Positions 28,757 through 37,450 of a DNA stretch of 64,000 nt are shown here, piece by piece. This DNA is from Nocardia camponoti. Its GTDB lineage: Bacteria > Actinomycetota > Actinomycetes > Mycobacteriales > Mycobacteriaceae. The translations under genes were made by a program, and so were the position numbers. Under the pieces are notes generated by a model, which saw only the letters and a list, made by a program, of their open reading frames with translations, was not told the DNA's origin and did no database searches. Location of the stretch: the NCBI RefSeq assembly GCF_014646135.1, contig NZ_BMMW01000002.1, positions 1,364,001 to 1,428,000 on the forward strand, given 5' to 3'. Within the stretch, counting starts at the first letter, position 1. The number at the start of each line of letters is the position of its first letter.

Positions 28757-29284
28757 TTACTTCTTCCGTGTCCGGCCGCCGAGCAACGCGACAGCGAGCC
28801 CAGCACCAAACAGCGCGACACCACCGACGATGAACACCCAAACGGGCAACCCATCATCGGCAGCTTCCTTCGAATCTCCTTGCGCCTGACCAGGTTTCGG
28901 CCCAGGCGTACCCGTCCCAGCCTTGCTCAGGGTGAAGTGGCGCGTACCGCTCACCGGATGCCCGTCGGCCGAGGTGACCCGAAACGCGATCGTGTACTCA
29001 CCAACCGGCCCAAGCTCGCCAACCTCAACGCTCACCGTGCGCCCATCAACGACGGCTTTGCCCTTCGACCACAGTCGCGCGTCGGGGCCAACAACGGTCA
29101 GCGTCGGAAACGTTGGCTGCAATTCCTCGTTAAAGGTGAGCGAAACCCGCGCTGGCCCGGTCTCGATCGTCGCCCCATCTTCGGGCGTGCTGGAAATAAC
29201 ACCCGAATGCGCGGACGCGATCCCAGCCCCAAAAAGCACGCTGACCAGCATCGCAAGCAGTGCGACAGCGACCCGGCGCATCAT
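28757..29284 (-). CDS. copC: Copper resistance protein CopC
   Basis: 175 residues: signal peptide (residues 1-25, cleaved near ASA-HS), then a CopC beta-sandwich with N-terminal His copper ligand (HSGVISSTPEDGATI) and DGHPVSGTRHFTL near 110. The C-terminal membrane helix (about 148-168) anchors it outside the membrane, as is common in actinobacteria. The mature protein begins with His, which is the usual Cu(II) ligand. ATG overlaps the stop of ycnI (ATGA). Confidence 0.92.
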   Translation of the reverse strand: MMRRVAVALLAMLVSVLFGAGIASAHSGVISSTPEDGATIETGPARVSLTFNEELQPTFPTLTVVGPDARLWSKGKAVVDGRTVSVEVGELGPVGEYTIAFRVTSADGHPVSGTRHFTLSKAGTGTPGPKPGQAQGDSKEAADDGLPVWVFIVGGVALFGAGLAVALLGGRTRKK

Positions 29285-29922
29285 GACTGCCGCTTACGGA
29301 TCACGACGCCAAGGCCGAGCGCGGTCGCGAACAGTCCGAGCGCGAGTCCCGCACCGCCGAGCCAGCGGGCGACCTTGTCGGACGAGTCATTCTCAGCGGC
29401 GGGTGCGGCTTGATCGTGGTTGTCGGTCGAGCCACCTGCCGTCAGGGTGAGCGCCGGCGCGGGGTGTTCGGGTTCCGCACCGCCCGAAGAGGACTGATCC
29501 CACGCGACAACCTTGCCGTCGCTGTAGGTCTGCTGCGCGGGAAAGGTCACCGAATCCTGTTTCGGCAGTGGACCAATCGACAGCACGAAGCGTTGGAACT
29601 GGCCAGGTCCAACGCCGGTGTTGCCCGGCGCGGCCGTCCAGGTGACCGAGGTAGCTTCACCCTTGGCGTTCTTCTCGACATTGGAAGTCCAGCCGGGCAT
29701 CGGCTCCGTACGGACCTTGAGGTTCGGAATGGTCAGCTTGAGCGCGGTCGTTGACGCGGTGTCGGACTCGGTCGGCACCTTGAACGTGGCGACGGTGTAT
29801 TTGCCCTGCGCGGCACCGGGGGCGTCGACGGTCACGTGGGCGCTGGCGATACCAGCACCGATGGCCGTGAGGCCGAAGGCGACCACGGTCGCGCCCGCAC
29901 CGCGCATGATTCGATTGTGCAT
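29281..29922 (-). CDS. ycnI: YcnI-family copper-binding protein
   Basis: 213 residues with a signal peptide (MHNRIMRGAGATVVAFGLT, cleaved at ASA-HV), a DUF1775 domain and a C-terminal membrane helix (about 185-207). The mature protein begins HVTVDAPGAAQGKYTV; the N-terminal His and a Trp in the domain (MPGWTSNV) bind Cu(II) in B. subtilis YcnI. I chose ATG at 29922 with AGGAG about 9 bases upstream. The gene is placed between the first membrane protein and copC. Confidence 0.92.
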   Translation of the reverse strand: MHNRIMRGAGATVVAFGLTAIGAGIASAHVTVDAPGAAQGKYTVATFKVPTESDTASTTALKLTIPNLKVRTEPMPGWTSNVEKNAKGEATSVTWTAAPGNTGVGPGQFQRFVLSIGPLPKQDSVTFPAQQTYSDGKVVAWDQSSSGGAEPEHPAPALTLTAGGSTDNHDQAAPAAENDSSDKVARWLGGAGLALGLFATALGLGVVIRKRQS

Positions 29923-29963
29923 TGAGTTGTCTTCTCCTACAGAGGTTTTCGAGGTGGCGATGA

Positions 29964-30521
29964 TCAGGCCATCGCGGGCGGCCCACGCGGAGCTCGCGAC
30001 CTCAGGAAAAGCTGGGTAGGAACAAGACTTTCGCGCTCGACCCACCGGGGCGCATGGGCGGCGAAAACAGGTGGCGGACCGACAACGGCACGCACGACGC
30101 TCGAAGCGAGCAGGTAAAGCCGCTCGGCGCTGAAAAGCAGTGCGGCACAGGCGAATGCGGCGAGCACGTGCGCCGCGAACATCGTCGCGGTTGGCAGGTG
30201 CGTCGGGTGGTGGTCGCCGACAGACAACGCGACATGCCCGGCGAATTGTCCGCCGAGAAGTGCGCCGAAAATTCGGACATTCGCATGGCATTTTCGTGCA
30301 CGTTCGAAGCCGAACCCCCGATTTCGCGCCTTGTCACCGCGAACCTGCACGAATATGCCACCATCGGCCCCCGCCGACACGCCGACGGCGACGCAAACGA
30401 GCAGCAACAGCGCGACTTGCGCCGACCCAACAGCCCCGCCAACCCAGCCATGCGCGGCAACCGCCAACGCCCCGGTGAGCGCACCACTCCCAACGCCCCG
30501 AAGACGTGCGGCCTGCCTCAT
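29964..30521 (-). CDS. Copper-operon membrane protein carrying an in-frame 75-bp element
   Basis: 185 residues. Residues 1-51 (first helices) and 80-185 (VRIFGALLGGQFAGHVALSV, THLPTATMFAAHVLAAFACA, AERLYLLASSVVRAV) resemble the small membrane protein often found beside YcnI and CopC in actinobacteria, with the His-rich GDHHPTHLP loop. Residues about 55-79 (GIFVQVRGDKARNRG and on to KCH) do not fit and are encoded exactly by the palindromic element at 30286-30360. The insertion adds 25 codons without a frameshift or stop. The start at 30521 is not supported by a clear RBS. Confidence 0.65.
   Translation of the reverse strand: MRQAARLRGVGSGALTGALAVAAHGWVGGAVGSAQVALLLLVCVAVGVSAGADGGIFVQVRGDKARNRGFGFERARKCHANVRIFGALLGGQFAGHVALSVGDHHPTHLPTATMFAAHVLAAFACAALLFSAERLYLLASSVVRAVVGPPPVFAAHAPRWVERESLVPTQLFLRSRAPRGPPAMA
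30286..30360. repeat. Palindromic element, copy 1 (inside a gene)
   Basis: 75 bp with imperfect inverted ends: TGGCATTTTCGTGCACGTTC from 30286, and on the other strand TGGCATATTCGTGCAGGTTC from 30360. Aligned without gaps with 63328-63402 I count about 53 of 75 identical bases, concentrated in the ends and in a central CCCCGA-TTTC-like block (30316-30325). It is a non-autonomous hairpin repeat with no coding capacity of its own, inserted in-frame in the copper membrane protein gene. Confidence 0.7.
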
Positions 30522-30697
30522 CGCGCGGACCAGGTGCCCGGCTCTTGACGGGCGTTAACCCCTGCCGACGACGTTGCCCGCACGTCGAAAATCACCCCGC
30601 TGACCTGCGAAAACAAGGCGTGACGCCCAAAAACGCGCACACCGCAGCCCGAACCGCGCAAGCGGGCGAACTGCGGTGCGGACCTCATTACAACGAA

Positions 30698-31372
30698 CTA
30701 GTGCACGCCAAGACGCTCAAGGGTCTGCCCCTCGAGCATGGTGAGCTCATTCGCGATCGACGCGTGCACAGCCTTGCGACGCGCGATCGGCATCTGGTCG
30801 GCGGTGCGCACCGCGACGGTGAGGTCGGCAAGACGCGAACGTGCCCCTTCGACGAACTTCTTGGTCGCTTCGTCACGCGGGTTGTCGGTCGCGATCTTGT
30901 CGAGCGCGGATTCAGTACCCGAGATCCGTGCCTGCAACCGAGCACCGGGCCCGCTGAACTCGCCAAGCTGACCAACGTCGATGCCGAGCTGTTGCGCCTT
31001 GCGCGCGTCGAGCTGACCGCGCACAAACGTCGCGCCCCGGTACGCCAACGGCGCGAGCACCGGGATCAGCACGCGGGCAACCCCGATGTACTTGCGAATC
31101 TGGGCCGCCGAGAACAACTCTCGATCGGCCTTCTCAACCAGCTTCTGCGCGGCCTTCTCTTCGGCGGCCAATGTCGCGATCTGCTGCTTGGCGACCTTCT
31201 CCGCAGTGCGCTGCTGCGCCTTAACCGCCTTGCGCGAAGTGCGCTCACCGGCCTTTGCGGCTTTGCGATCGTTCTTAGCGCCGAGCTTGGCCTCCATCTT
31301 GGCCTTGTGCTTGAGCGCCTTGGCTTCGGCGCGTCGGCTTGGCCTGCGCTTCCGCTTGCTGAACAACCCCAT
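30698..31372 (-). CDS. DUF6474 family protein
   Basis: 224 residues. The first 80 are extremely Lys/Arg/Ala-rich (MGLFSKRKRRPSRRAEAKAL and a long charged helix), then come a hydrophobic stretch (about 100-115) and a helical C-terminal region. This is the DUF6474 pattern of Mycobacteriales. The charged N-terminus could bind nucleic acid or anionic lipid. The function is unknown. Divergent from the TM0106-type nuclease, with 109 bp between starts. Confidence 0.78.
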   Translation of the reverse strand: MGLFSKRKRRPSRRAEAKALKHKAKMEAKLGAKNDRKAAKAGERTSRKAVKAQQRTAEKVAKQQIATLAAEEKAAQKLVEKADRELFSAAQIRKYIGVARVLIPVLAPLAYRGATFVRGQLDARKAQQLGIDVGQLGEFSGPGARLQARISGTESALDKIATDNPRDEATKKFVEGARSRLADLTVAVRTADQMPIARRKAVHASIANELTMLEGQTLERLGVH

Positions 31373-31481
31373 GGGATACGCCCTCCGTCATGCTCGTGCG
31401 CCGCGTACTTGTGGTGCTTAGCGTAGTGGGATCAGGGTAGCGATTGGGCATCTTGTCAGGGGCAGGGACCATACTGGCAGC

Positions 31482-33164
31482 GTGTGTGCAGCCCAGAACA
31501 GCCCCGCGAACGTCGAGAGCGAGCCGATCGAGGAGTCCGGCGCGGCTTTTCCGCGCGTCGAGTCCCGGCGCGCCTTTCTCGACGCGCGGTCGCTCATCGG
31601 CTGTCGGCATCGGCTGCGGTTAGACGCGGCCAACCCGGGCGTGCTTGCTGAGGTGCGTGAGGACGCTGGGGTGTTGCAGCGGCGCGAAGCTGCTGCCGCG
31701 CATAGGTTGCGGGTCCGCGACGAGATGATCGCCGCGAATCCCGACCAGTGGGTCGTCATCAAACCTGATCAGTCGGCACGCGAACGCGCACAAGACACCA
31801 TCGACGCGATGAACGCTGGCGTCCAACGCATTTGGGGCGGTCTGCTTCCGCAGGAGCCCGACACCGGCCGCCGCGGCGGTGCAGAAATCTTCCTGCGCGA
31901 CAACGACCGTGGCGGCTACATCCCCGTCGTCGTTGTCAACCACAAGATCACCGACCCACGTCGCCCCGACCCCGCCGACTTCCACCCGCTCACCACCGAC
32001 CTGTTCACCTGGAAACCCACCCGCGACCGCGCGGTGAAACTGCGCCCGCAACCCCGCGACCAGCAGCGTCTCGCCCACCTCTACCGCATGTTGCAGCGTC
32101 ACGGCCTTGCCAGCCCGGCGCTGGTCGGCGGCGCGATCGGCCTAGCCTTCGACCGCATCCTCATCCACGACCTCACCAACGTCCTCGCCGACTACGACGA
32201 GCGCTACGCCGACCGCATCGCGGTGGTGCGTGGCGAATCGCCAACGCAACCGTCGAAGGTGCCCGAGTGTCGTCAGTGCCCGTGGTTCCTTCGTGCTGCC
32301 GAAGGTGGCCTGAGCTGCAACGATCAGCTGGTTGAGATGCGCGACGTGAGCCTGGTCGCGCCGGGTTCGCGCGCGGAAGTTCTGCGGCAACATGGCGTGT
32401 ACACCGTCGACGAACTCGCCGCGTGGACCGGTGACGACCCCGACGACTGGCAGCACGGACCGTTCGCGGAAACCGTTGTGACAGCACGTGCTTGGCTCGA
32501 CGGCGCGCCGCTTGTTCGCCGTTTCGACAAGGTGCAGGTGCGCCGCGCCGACGTCGAGGTTGATGTCGACCTGGAGAGCTACCAGGAAGACGGCGCGTAC
32601 CTGTGGGGCACGTTGCTCGACGACGTCTACCGCCCGTTCCTCACCTGGGACCCACTGCCGACCGAAGACGAGGGTCGCTCGTTCGGCGAGTTCTGGACGT
32701 GGCTCATGGACGTCCGCGCTCAAGCCCATCAGGATGGCAAAACCTTTGCGGCGTACTGCTATTCGCGTACCGCCGAAGACAAGTGGCTGTATGAATCGGC
32801 AGCGCGTTTCGCCGGGCGACCGGGCGTCCCGACACGCGAAGAGGTGCGCGCGTTCGTCGATTCAATCGAATGGGTCGACATGTTCCAAGCTGTCACCGAG
32901 CAGTTTATCTGCCCAAATGGCAAGGGGCTCAAGAAGATCGCGCCCGTCGCTGGGTTCGCGTGGCGCGACGCGGAAGCCAGCGGCGAAGCGTCAATGGGCT
33001 GGTACCGCAAGGCGGTTGGTTACGACGCCGCGATCGACGAATCCCAGCGCACCCGGCTGCTCGAATACAACGAAGACGACGTCCGCGCCACCCAGGTCCT
33101 GCGCGACTGGATGACTAATCGCGCTGCGGGAGAGGTTCCGTCGCTGGCCGACTTCGGGCGGTAA
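31482..33164 (+). CDS. TM0106-family RecB-like putative nuclease
   Basis: 560 residues. N-terminal RecB-like fold (YIPVVVVNHKITDPR then KLRPQPRDQQRLAHLYRML), a Cys pair CRQCPWF...GLSC (about 267-285) that could bind Fe-S or zinc as in Cas4/AddB-type nucleases, and a C-terminal DEDD-like exonuclease region (AYCYSRTAEDKWL, EYNEDDVRATQVL). This is the TM0106 family, thought to be a DNA-repair or tRNA-related nuclease, with no proven function. GTG start at 31482. htpG begins 4 bp after the stop. Confidence 0.85.
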   Translation: MCAAQNSPANVESEPIEESGAAFPRVESRRAFLDARSLIGCRHRLRLDAANPGVLAEVREDAGVLQRREAAAAHRLRVRDEMIAANPDQWVVIKPDQSARERAQDTIDAMNAGVQRIWGGLLPQEPDTGRRGGAEIFLRDNDRGGYIPVVVVNHKITDPRRPDPADFHPLTTDLFTWKPTRDRAVKLRPQPRDQQRLAHLYRMLQRHGLASPALVGGAIGLAFDRILIHDLTNVLADYDERYADRIAVVRGESPTQPSKVPECRQCPWFLRAAEGGLSCNDQLVEMRDVSLVAPGSRAEVLRQHGVYTVDELAAWTGDDPDDWQHGPFAETVVTARAWLDGAPLVRRFDKVQVRRADVEVDVDLESYQEDGAYLWGTLLDDVYRPFLTWDPLPTEDEGRSFGEFWTWLMDVRAQAHQDGKTFAAYCYSRTAEDKWLYESAARFAGRPGVPTREEVRAFVDSIEWVDMFQAVTEQFICPNGKGLKKIAPVAGFAWRDAEASGEASMGWYRKAVGYDAAIDESQRTRLLEYNEDDVRATQVLRDWMTNRAAGEVPSLADFGR

Positions 33165-33168
33165 TACG

Positions 33169-35127
33169 ATGCCAGGCGTGACTGAACAGCTCGAGTTCCA
33201 GGCCGAGACGCACCAGCTCTTAGAGCTGATGATCCATTCGGTCTATTCCAACAAAGACACGTTCCTGCGCGAGTTGATCTCGAACGCCTCCGACGCGCTC
33301 GACAAGCTCAAGCTGGCCGCCTACCAGGACAAAGACCTCACCGCCGACACGTCTGATCTGCACATCGAGATCGACGTCGACCCGGAAGCGCGCACGCTTA
33401 CCGTGCGCGACAACGGCATTGGCATGTCGCGCGCGGAAGTGGTCGACCTGATCGGCACGCTCGCCAAGTCGGGCACCGCTGAGCTGCGCCGCAAGCTCAC
33501 CGAGGCCAAGTCCGAAGCTGCCGCCGAGGAACTCATCGGCCAGTTCGGCATCGGTTTCTACTCAACCTTCATGGTCGCCGACAAGGTCGAACTGCTCACC
33601 CGCAAGGCGGGCGAAACCGAAGGTACGCGCTGGGAAGCGGCCGCGGGCAGTTCCACCTACACGATCGAAACCGTCGCCGACGCCCCGCAGGGCACAACGG
33701 TGACCCTGCACCTCAAGCCCGCCGACCCCGACGATCACCTTTTCGACTACACGCTCGAATGGAAACTGCGCGAAATCGTGCGCAAATACTCCGACTTCAT
33801 CGCGTGGCCGATTCGCATGAACGTCGAACGCACCGTCACCGAGGGTGAAGGCGAAGACAAGGTCGAAAAGACCATCGTCGAAGAGCAGGTGCTCAACTCG
33901 CAGAAGGCGCTCTGGACGCGCCCGCGCGGCGAGGTCAGCGACGAGGAATACACCGAGTTCTACCACCACGTTTCGCACGCGTGGGACACCCCGCTTGAGA
34001 TCATCCCGATGAAGGCCGAAGGCACTTTCGAGTACCAGGCGCTGCTTTTCATCCCGTCGACGGCACCGTTCGACCTGTTCACCCGCGAGCACAAGCGTGG
34101 CGTGCAGTTGTATGTGCGTCGCGTTTTCATCATGGACAACTGCGAAGAACTCATGCCCGAGTACTTGCGGTTCGTGAAGGGTGTCGTTGACGCGCAAGAT
34201 CTTTCGCTGAACGTGTCGCGTGAGATTTTGCAGCAGGACCGCCAGATTCAGATGATCCGCAAACGCCTTGTCCGCAAGGTGCTTTCGACGATCAAGGACA
34301 TCCAAGGCGCGGAAGACCAGACGAAGTACGAGACGTTCTGGTCGCAGTTCGGGCGCGTGCTCAAGGAGGGTTTGCTCTCCGACGCCGACAACCGCGAAAC
34401 CATCTTGGCTGTCTCGTCTTTCGCGTCGACGGCATCGGATTCCGAGCTCACGACGCTGGCTGGTTACGTCGAGCGGATGCCCGAAGGCCAGGACGCGATC
34501 TACTACATGACCGGCGAAAGTCGTGCGCAGGTGGAGAATTCGCCGCATCTGGAAGCGTTCAAGGCGAAGGGTCGCGAGGTGCTGATCCTCACCGATCCCG
34601 TCGATGAGATGTGGGTCAGCAGCGTCACCGACTTTGAAGGTAAGCCGTTTAAGTCGATCGCCAAGGGTGAGGTCGACCTGGAGACCGAGGACGAGAAGAA
34701 GGAAACCGAAGCCCTGCGTGAGCAGCAGGACAAGGACTTTGGTGACCTGCTGAAGTGGCTCGGCACCACCCTCGACGACGTCGCGAAGGAAGTGCGGCTC
34801 ACCAACCGCCTCACGACTTCGCCCGCGTGCCTGGTCGGCGATGTTTTCGACTTCACGCCGATGCTGGAACGCATGTACCGCGCGTCGGGCCAGGCGTTGC
34901 CGGAGCAGAAGCGGATTCTGGAACTGAACCCGACGCACCCGCTGGTCACCGGTTTGCGCGATTCGTACGACGCGCGCAAGTCCGACGCGGACGCGGGCAA
35001 GGTGCCTGAGCTGGCGGAGGCTGCTGAATTGCTTTATGGCACAGCGGTTCTGGCTGAGGGCGGCGAGCTGAAGGACCCGGCCCGCTTCGCTCAGTTGCTG
35101 ACTGAGCGGCTGACCCGCACGGTTTAA
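33169..35127 (+). CDS. htpG: Molecular chaperone HtpG (bacterial Hsp90)
   Basis: 652 residues, full length. Bergerat-fold ATP motifs are visible: NASDALDKLKL (about 41-51), DNGIGM (about 83-88) and GQFGIGFYSTFMVADK (about 124-139). Middle and C-terminal dimerisation domains follow. It binds and refolds client proteins using ATP. ATG at 33169 is used; a GTG three codons later (MTEQLEFQ) is a possible alternative. It sits 4 bp after the nuclease gene, so the two are probably co-transcribed. Confidence 0.97.
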   Translation: MPGVTEQLEFQAETHQLLELMIHSVYSNKDTFLRELISNASDALDKLKLAAYQDKDLTADTSDLHIEIDVDPEARTLTVRDNGIGMSRAEVVDLIGTLAKSGTAELRRKLTEAKSEAAAEELIGQFGIGFYSTFMVADKVELLTRKAGETEGTRWEAAAGSSTYTIETVADAPQGTTVTLHLKPADPDDHLFDYTLEWKLREIVRKYSDFIAWPIRMNVERTVTEGEGEDKVEKTIVEEQVLNSQKALWTRPRGEVSDEEYTEFYHHVSHAWDTPLEIIPMKAEGTFEYQALLFIPSTAPFDLFTREHKRGVQLYVRRVFIMDNCEELMPEYLRFVKGVVDAQDLSLNVSREILQQDRQIQMIRKRLVRKVLSTIKDIQGAEDQTKYETFWSQFGRVLKEGLLSDADNRETILAVSSFASTASDSELTTLAGYVERMPEGQDAIYYMTGESRAQVENSPHLEAFKAKGREVLILTDPVDEMWVSSVTDFEGKPFKSIAKGEVDLETEDEKKETEALREQQDKDFGDLLKWLGTTLDDVAKEVRLTNRLTTSPACLVGDVFDFTPMLERMYRASGQALPEQKRILELNPTHPLVTGLRDSYDARKSDADAGKVPELAEAAELLYGTAVLAEGGELKDPARFAQLLTERLTRTV

Positions 35128-35131
35128 CGCG

Positions 35132-35165
35132 CAAGGTTGGCGCGGGATCTCTCGCGCCAACCTTG
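35132..35165 (+). terminator. Terminator after htpG
   Basis: Perfect 13-bp arms CAAGGTTGGCGCG (35132-35144) and CGCGCCAACCTTG (35153-35165) with an 8-base loop, followed by TTTC, immediately after the htpG stop. Confidence 0.85.
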
Positions 35166-35232
35166 TTTCGCGTTCGCATCACTGCGCGCGATACCGGTGT
35201 CAGTCTGCGGGCGCGGTCGCACTATTGATCAC

Positions 35233-35682
35233 ATGGCCGCGCATGAGATCCGCCGAGCGGAACCAGCCGACTACGACGACGTGATCGTTGTTGTCGACAA
35301 CTGGTGGGGGCGCGCGATGGTCGACAAACTCCCGCGCATGTTCCTCGACCACTTCCACCGAACGAGCTTGATCGCAACCGACGAGGCCGGAATCTCGGGC
35401 TTCCTCATCGGCTTCGGCTCCCCGTCCGACGACCTGACCGCCCACATCCACTTCGTAGCGGTGCGCCCAGACGCCCGCAAATTCGGCCTGGGCCGCACCC
35501 TTTACGACGAGTTTTTCGCACTATCCCGCGACGATGGCCGCAAAATAGCAACCGCAATCACGTCGCCATCGAACTACACGTCAATAGATTTCCACCGAAG
35601 CCTTGGCTTCACGGTGGCAGGCCCGGTCCGCAACTACAACGGCCCGGGCCGCTCCCAAATAACCTTCGAACGCCCGATTTAG
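35233..35682 (+). CDS. GNAT-family N-acetyltransferase
   Basis: 149 residues with GNAT motifs: IHFVAVRPDARKFGLGRTLY (acetyl-CoA loop, R/Q-x-x-G-x-G/A about 86-100) and the C-terminal SNYTSIDFHRSLGFTVAG. Substrate is unknown. I chose ATG at 35233. Its stop is adjacent to the stop of the convergent toxin gene, with no spacer, and no terminator is visible between them. Confidence 0.88.
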   Translation: MAAHEIRRAEPADYDDVIVVVDNWWGRAMVDKLPRMFLDHFHRTSLIATDEAGISGFLIGFGSPSDDLTAHIHFVAVRPDARKFGLGRTLYDEFFALSRDDGRKIATAITSPSNYTSIDFHRSLGFTVAGPVRNYNGPGRSQITFERPI

Positions 35683-36042
35683 TTAGTCAGTTTCTTTGGG
35701 ATGAGCGGTCATACACCGCTCAAGCAGCACTCGCCCCGCCGTCCGACTTCCTTTAGGCGCTGGTTCGACGAAATACCAAAGTCGCCCGCCATCGGTGATT
35801 TTGTACTGGTATCGCTCATAGGTGACTCCCGCATAGGAGCCGTATCGAAGCTCGCCCTTGAGCGGATATAGCCGCGCCGAGATTTCCTGTGGATTCGTCG
35901 TCAGCCGGTCCCAGGCGTCGACGGTCGCGTTCCGTGCGACCGCAAGACAGTCGATCCACCCCTTCTGTGCCTCGCTCGTAATGAACACGATTTCGTATTC
36001 GGTCCGCTTCAGCGGTCGCGGCACGTCCGACTTCTTCGTCAC
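35683..36042 (-). CDS. Candidate RelE-like toxin
   Basis: 119 residues: EYEIVFITSEAQKGWIDCLA, then ARLYPLKGELRYGSYAGVTYERYQYKI, GGRLWYFVEP and C-terminal RVLLERCMTAHPKETD. The layout (N-terminal helices, then a beta sheet with Arg, Tyr and a C-terminal His) suits RelE/HigB-type mRNA interferases, but similarity is weak. It overlaps the upstream Phd-like antitoxin by four bases (ATGA), the standard toxin-antitoxin arrangement with antitoxin first. Confidence 0.6.
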   Translation of the reverse strand: MTKKSDVPRPLKRTEYEIVFITSEAQKGWIDCLAVARNATVDAWDRLTTNPQEISARLYPLKGELRYGSYAGVTYERYQYKITDGGRLWYFVEPAPKGSRTAGRVLLERCMTAHPKETD

Positions 36043-36506
36043 CTCTGCGCCTCCGGTGCTGGGACCGGCTCAGGCGTTTCCAGGTAATGCAGATCCGAAC
36101 CATCCACGCTGATCTGCGGGTCGGCGTAGGCGCGGGCCGTCTCCTTCCATGCTTCGAGCATGGTCCCCAGTCGATCCACGCGCCCAACGGCAAGTCCGCC
36201 TCGTGCCAAGCTGAGGAACTCCCCGACGAACTCGACCCGAGACGCATCGGGCAGCAGCTCGATCCACGGGAAGACCAGTGCGAGGCGGCCGACCATTCGG
36301 TCTAGCATCTCGTCGTCGAGCGTTACCGCGAGCAGTTGCATGATCGATGACAGGGTGTCGTTATTTGCTGCGGACGTATCGGCACTGGACAGCCGCACAG
36401 CAGGGGCTGAGCGGCGAACGAGGATGACATCCCCGTTCGCTTCCATCTCCTCGACGATCCGATTCGGGTCGCGTAGGAAATCAGACCACTTTGCTGTCAC
36501 GCTCAT
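36039..36506 (-). CDS. Phd/YefM-like antitoxin with extended C-terminus
   Basis: 155 residues. The first about 45 residues match the Phd/YefM fold (MSVTAKWSDFLRDPNRIVEE, VILVRRSAPAVRL), which binds operator DNA. The remaining about 110 residues are unusually long for an antitoxin and include a helical region (SSIMQLLAVTLDDEMLDRMV). It would neutralise the downstream toxin at 35683 and autoregulate the pair. No operator palindrome is obvious upstream. Confidence 0.65.
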   Translation of the reverse strand: MSVTAKWSDFLRDPNRIVEEMEANGDVILVRRSAPAVRLSSADTSAANNDTLSSIMQLLAVTLDDEMLDRMVGRLALVFPWIELLPDASRVEFVGEFLSLARGGLAVGRVDRLGTMLEAWKETARAYADPQISVDGSDLHYLETPEPVPAPEAQR

Positions 36507-36560
36507 GCCCCAACCGTATCAGAACTACTTCTGAACTGGGCGGGATTCTGGACCCAATGA

Positions 36561-37328
36561 CTAACGCGGGGCCATGCGGAGGGCGCCGTCCATGCGGATC
36601 GTTTCGCCGTTGAGGTAGTCGTGGGACGCGATGTATTCGACAAGCTGGGCGTACTCGTCGGGGCGGCCGAGGCGCGACGGGAACGGGACGCCCGCTTCCA
36701 AGCCCGCGCGGTATTCGGGGGTCACGCCTGCCAGCATCGGGGTGTCGATGATGCCGGGGGCGATGGTGTTCACGCGGATGCCGAACTGGGCGAGGTCGCG
36801 GGCGGCCGGGATGGTCATGCCGTGCACGCCACCCTTGGACGCCGAGTAAGCGATCTGGCCGATCTGGCCCTCGAACGCGGCAACCGAAGCCGTGTTGATA
36901 ACAACGCCACGCTGGCCGTACTCATCGACCGGCTCGGTCTTGGAGATGGCGTCGGCGGCAAGGCGCATCACATTGAACGTGCCGATCAGGTTCACCGTGA
37001 CGACCGTGCGGAACAGTTCAAGGTCGTGCGGACCGTTCTTGGAAAGGATACGTCCGGCCCAACCAACACCAGCACAGTTCACGACGATGCGCAGCGGCGC
37101 GGGGCCCTCGGTGATCTGGGCGATCGCGTCGGCGACCTGCTCGCCGCTGGTCACGTCGGCCGGAATCAGGGTGACGCCTTCGGGCACATCGTCGCCCGCG
37201 CGTTCGATCGATGCGGGAACGTCGAGGCCGAAAACGGTCGCGCCCGCGTCGGCGAGACGCTTCGCGGTCGCGGCGCCGAGCCCAGACGCGCCTCCGGTGA
37301 CGATGGCGGCGGTACCTTTGATCTCCAC
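36561..37328 (-). CDS. SDR-family 3-hydroxyacyl-CoA dehydrogenase (HSD10-like)
   Basis: 255 residues: TGGASGLGAATAKRL NAD-binding loop (about 11-25), NCAGVG, catalytic YSASKGG (Tyr/Lys) with upstream SVAAF Ser. The Pro/Gly-rich APGIIDTPM segment and the insert between beta-4 and the NxA Ser match bacterial 17-beta-HSD type 10/3-hydroxy-2-methylbutyryl-CoA dehydrogenases. It probably acts in fatty-acid or isoleucine degradation. Monocistronic. Confidence 0.9.
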   Translation of the reverse strand: MEIKGTAAIVTGGASGLGAATAKRLADAGATVFGLDVPASIERAGDDVPEGVTLIPADVTSGEQVADAIAQITEGPAPLRIVVNCAGVGWAGRILSKNGPHDLELFRTVVTVNLIGTFNVMRLAADAISKTEPVDEYGQRGVVINTASVAAFEGQIGQIAYSASKGGVHGMTIPAARDLAQFGIRVNTIAPGIIDTPMLAGVTPEYRAGLEAGVPFPSRLGRPDEYAQLVEYIASHDYLNGETIRMDGALRMAPR

Positions 37329-37450
37329 TGCGGTGCCCTTCGATTGTTTGGCGGTGTGTCAATAAGCACGATAGCGGCGTGATGTGGCCCGCACCACCAC
37401 CGATCGTTCACGCGCCGAACAACGCCGTTTTTCGGTGGTACCGTGCGGGA

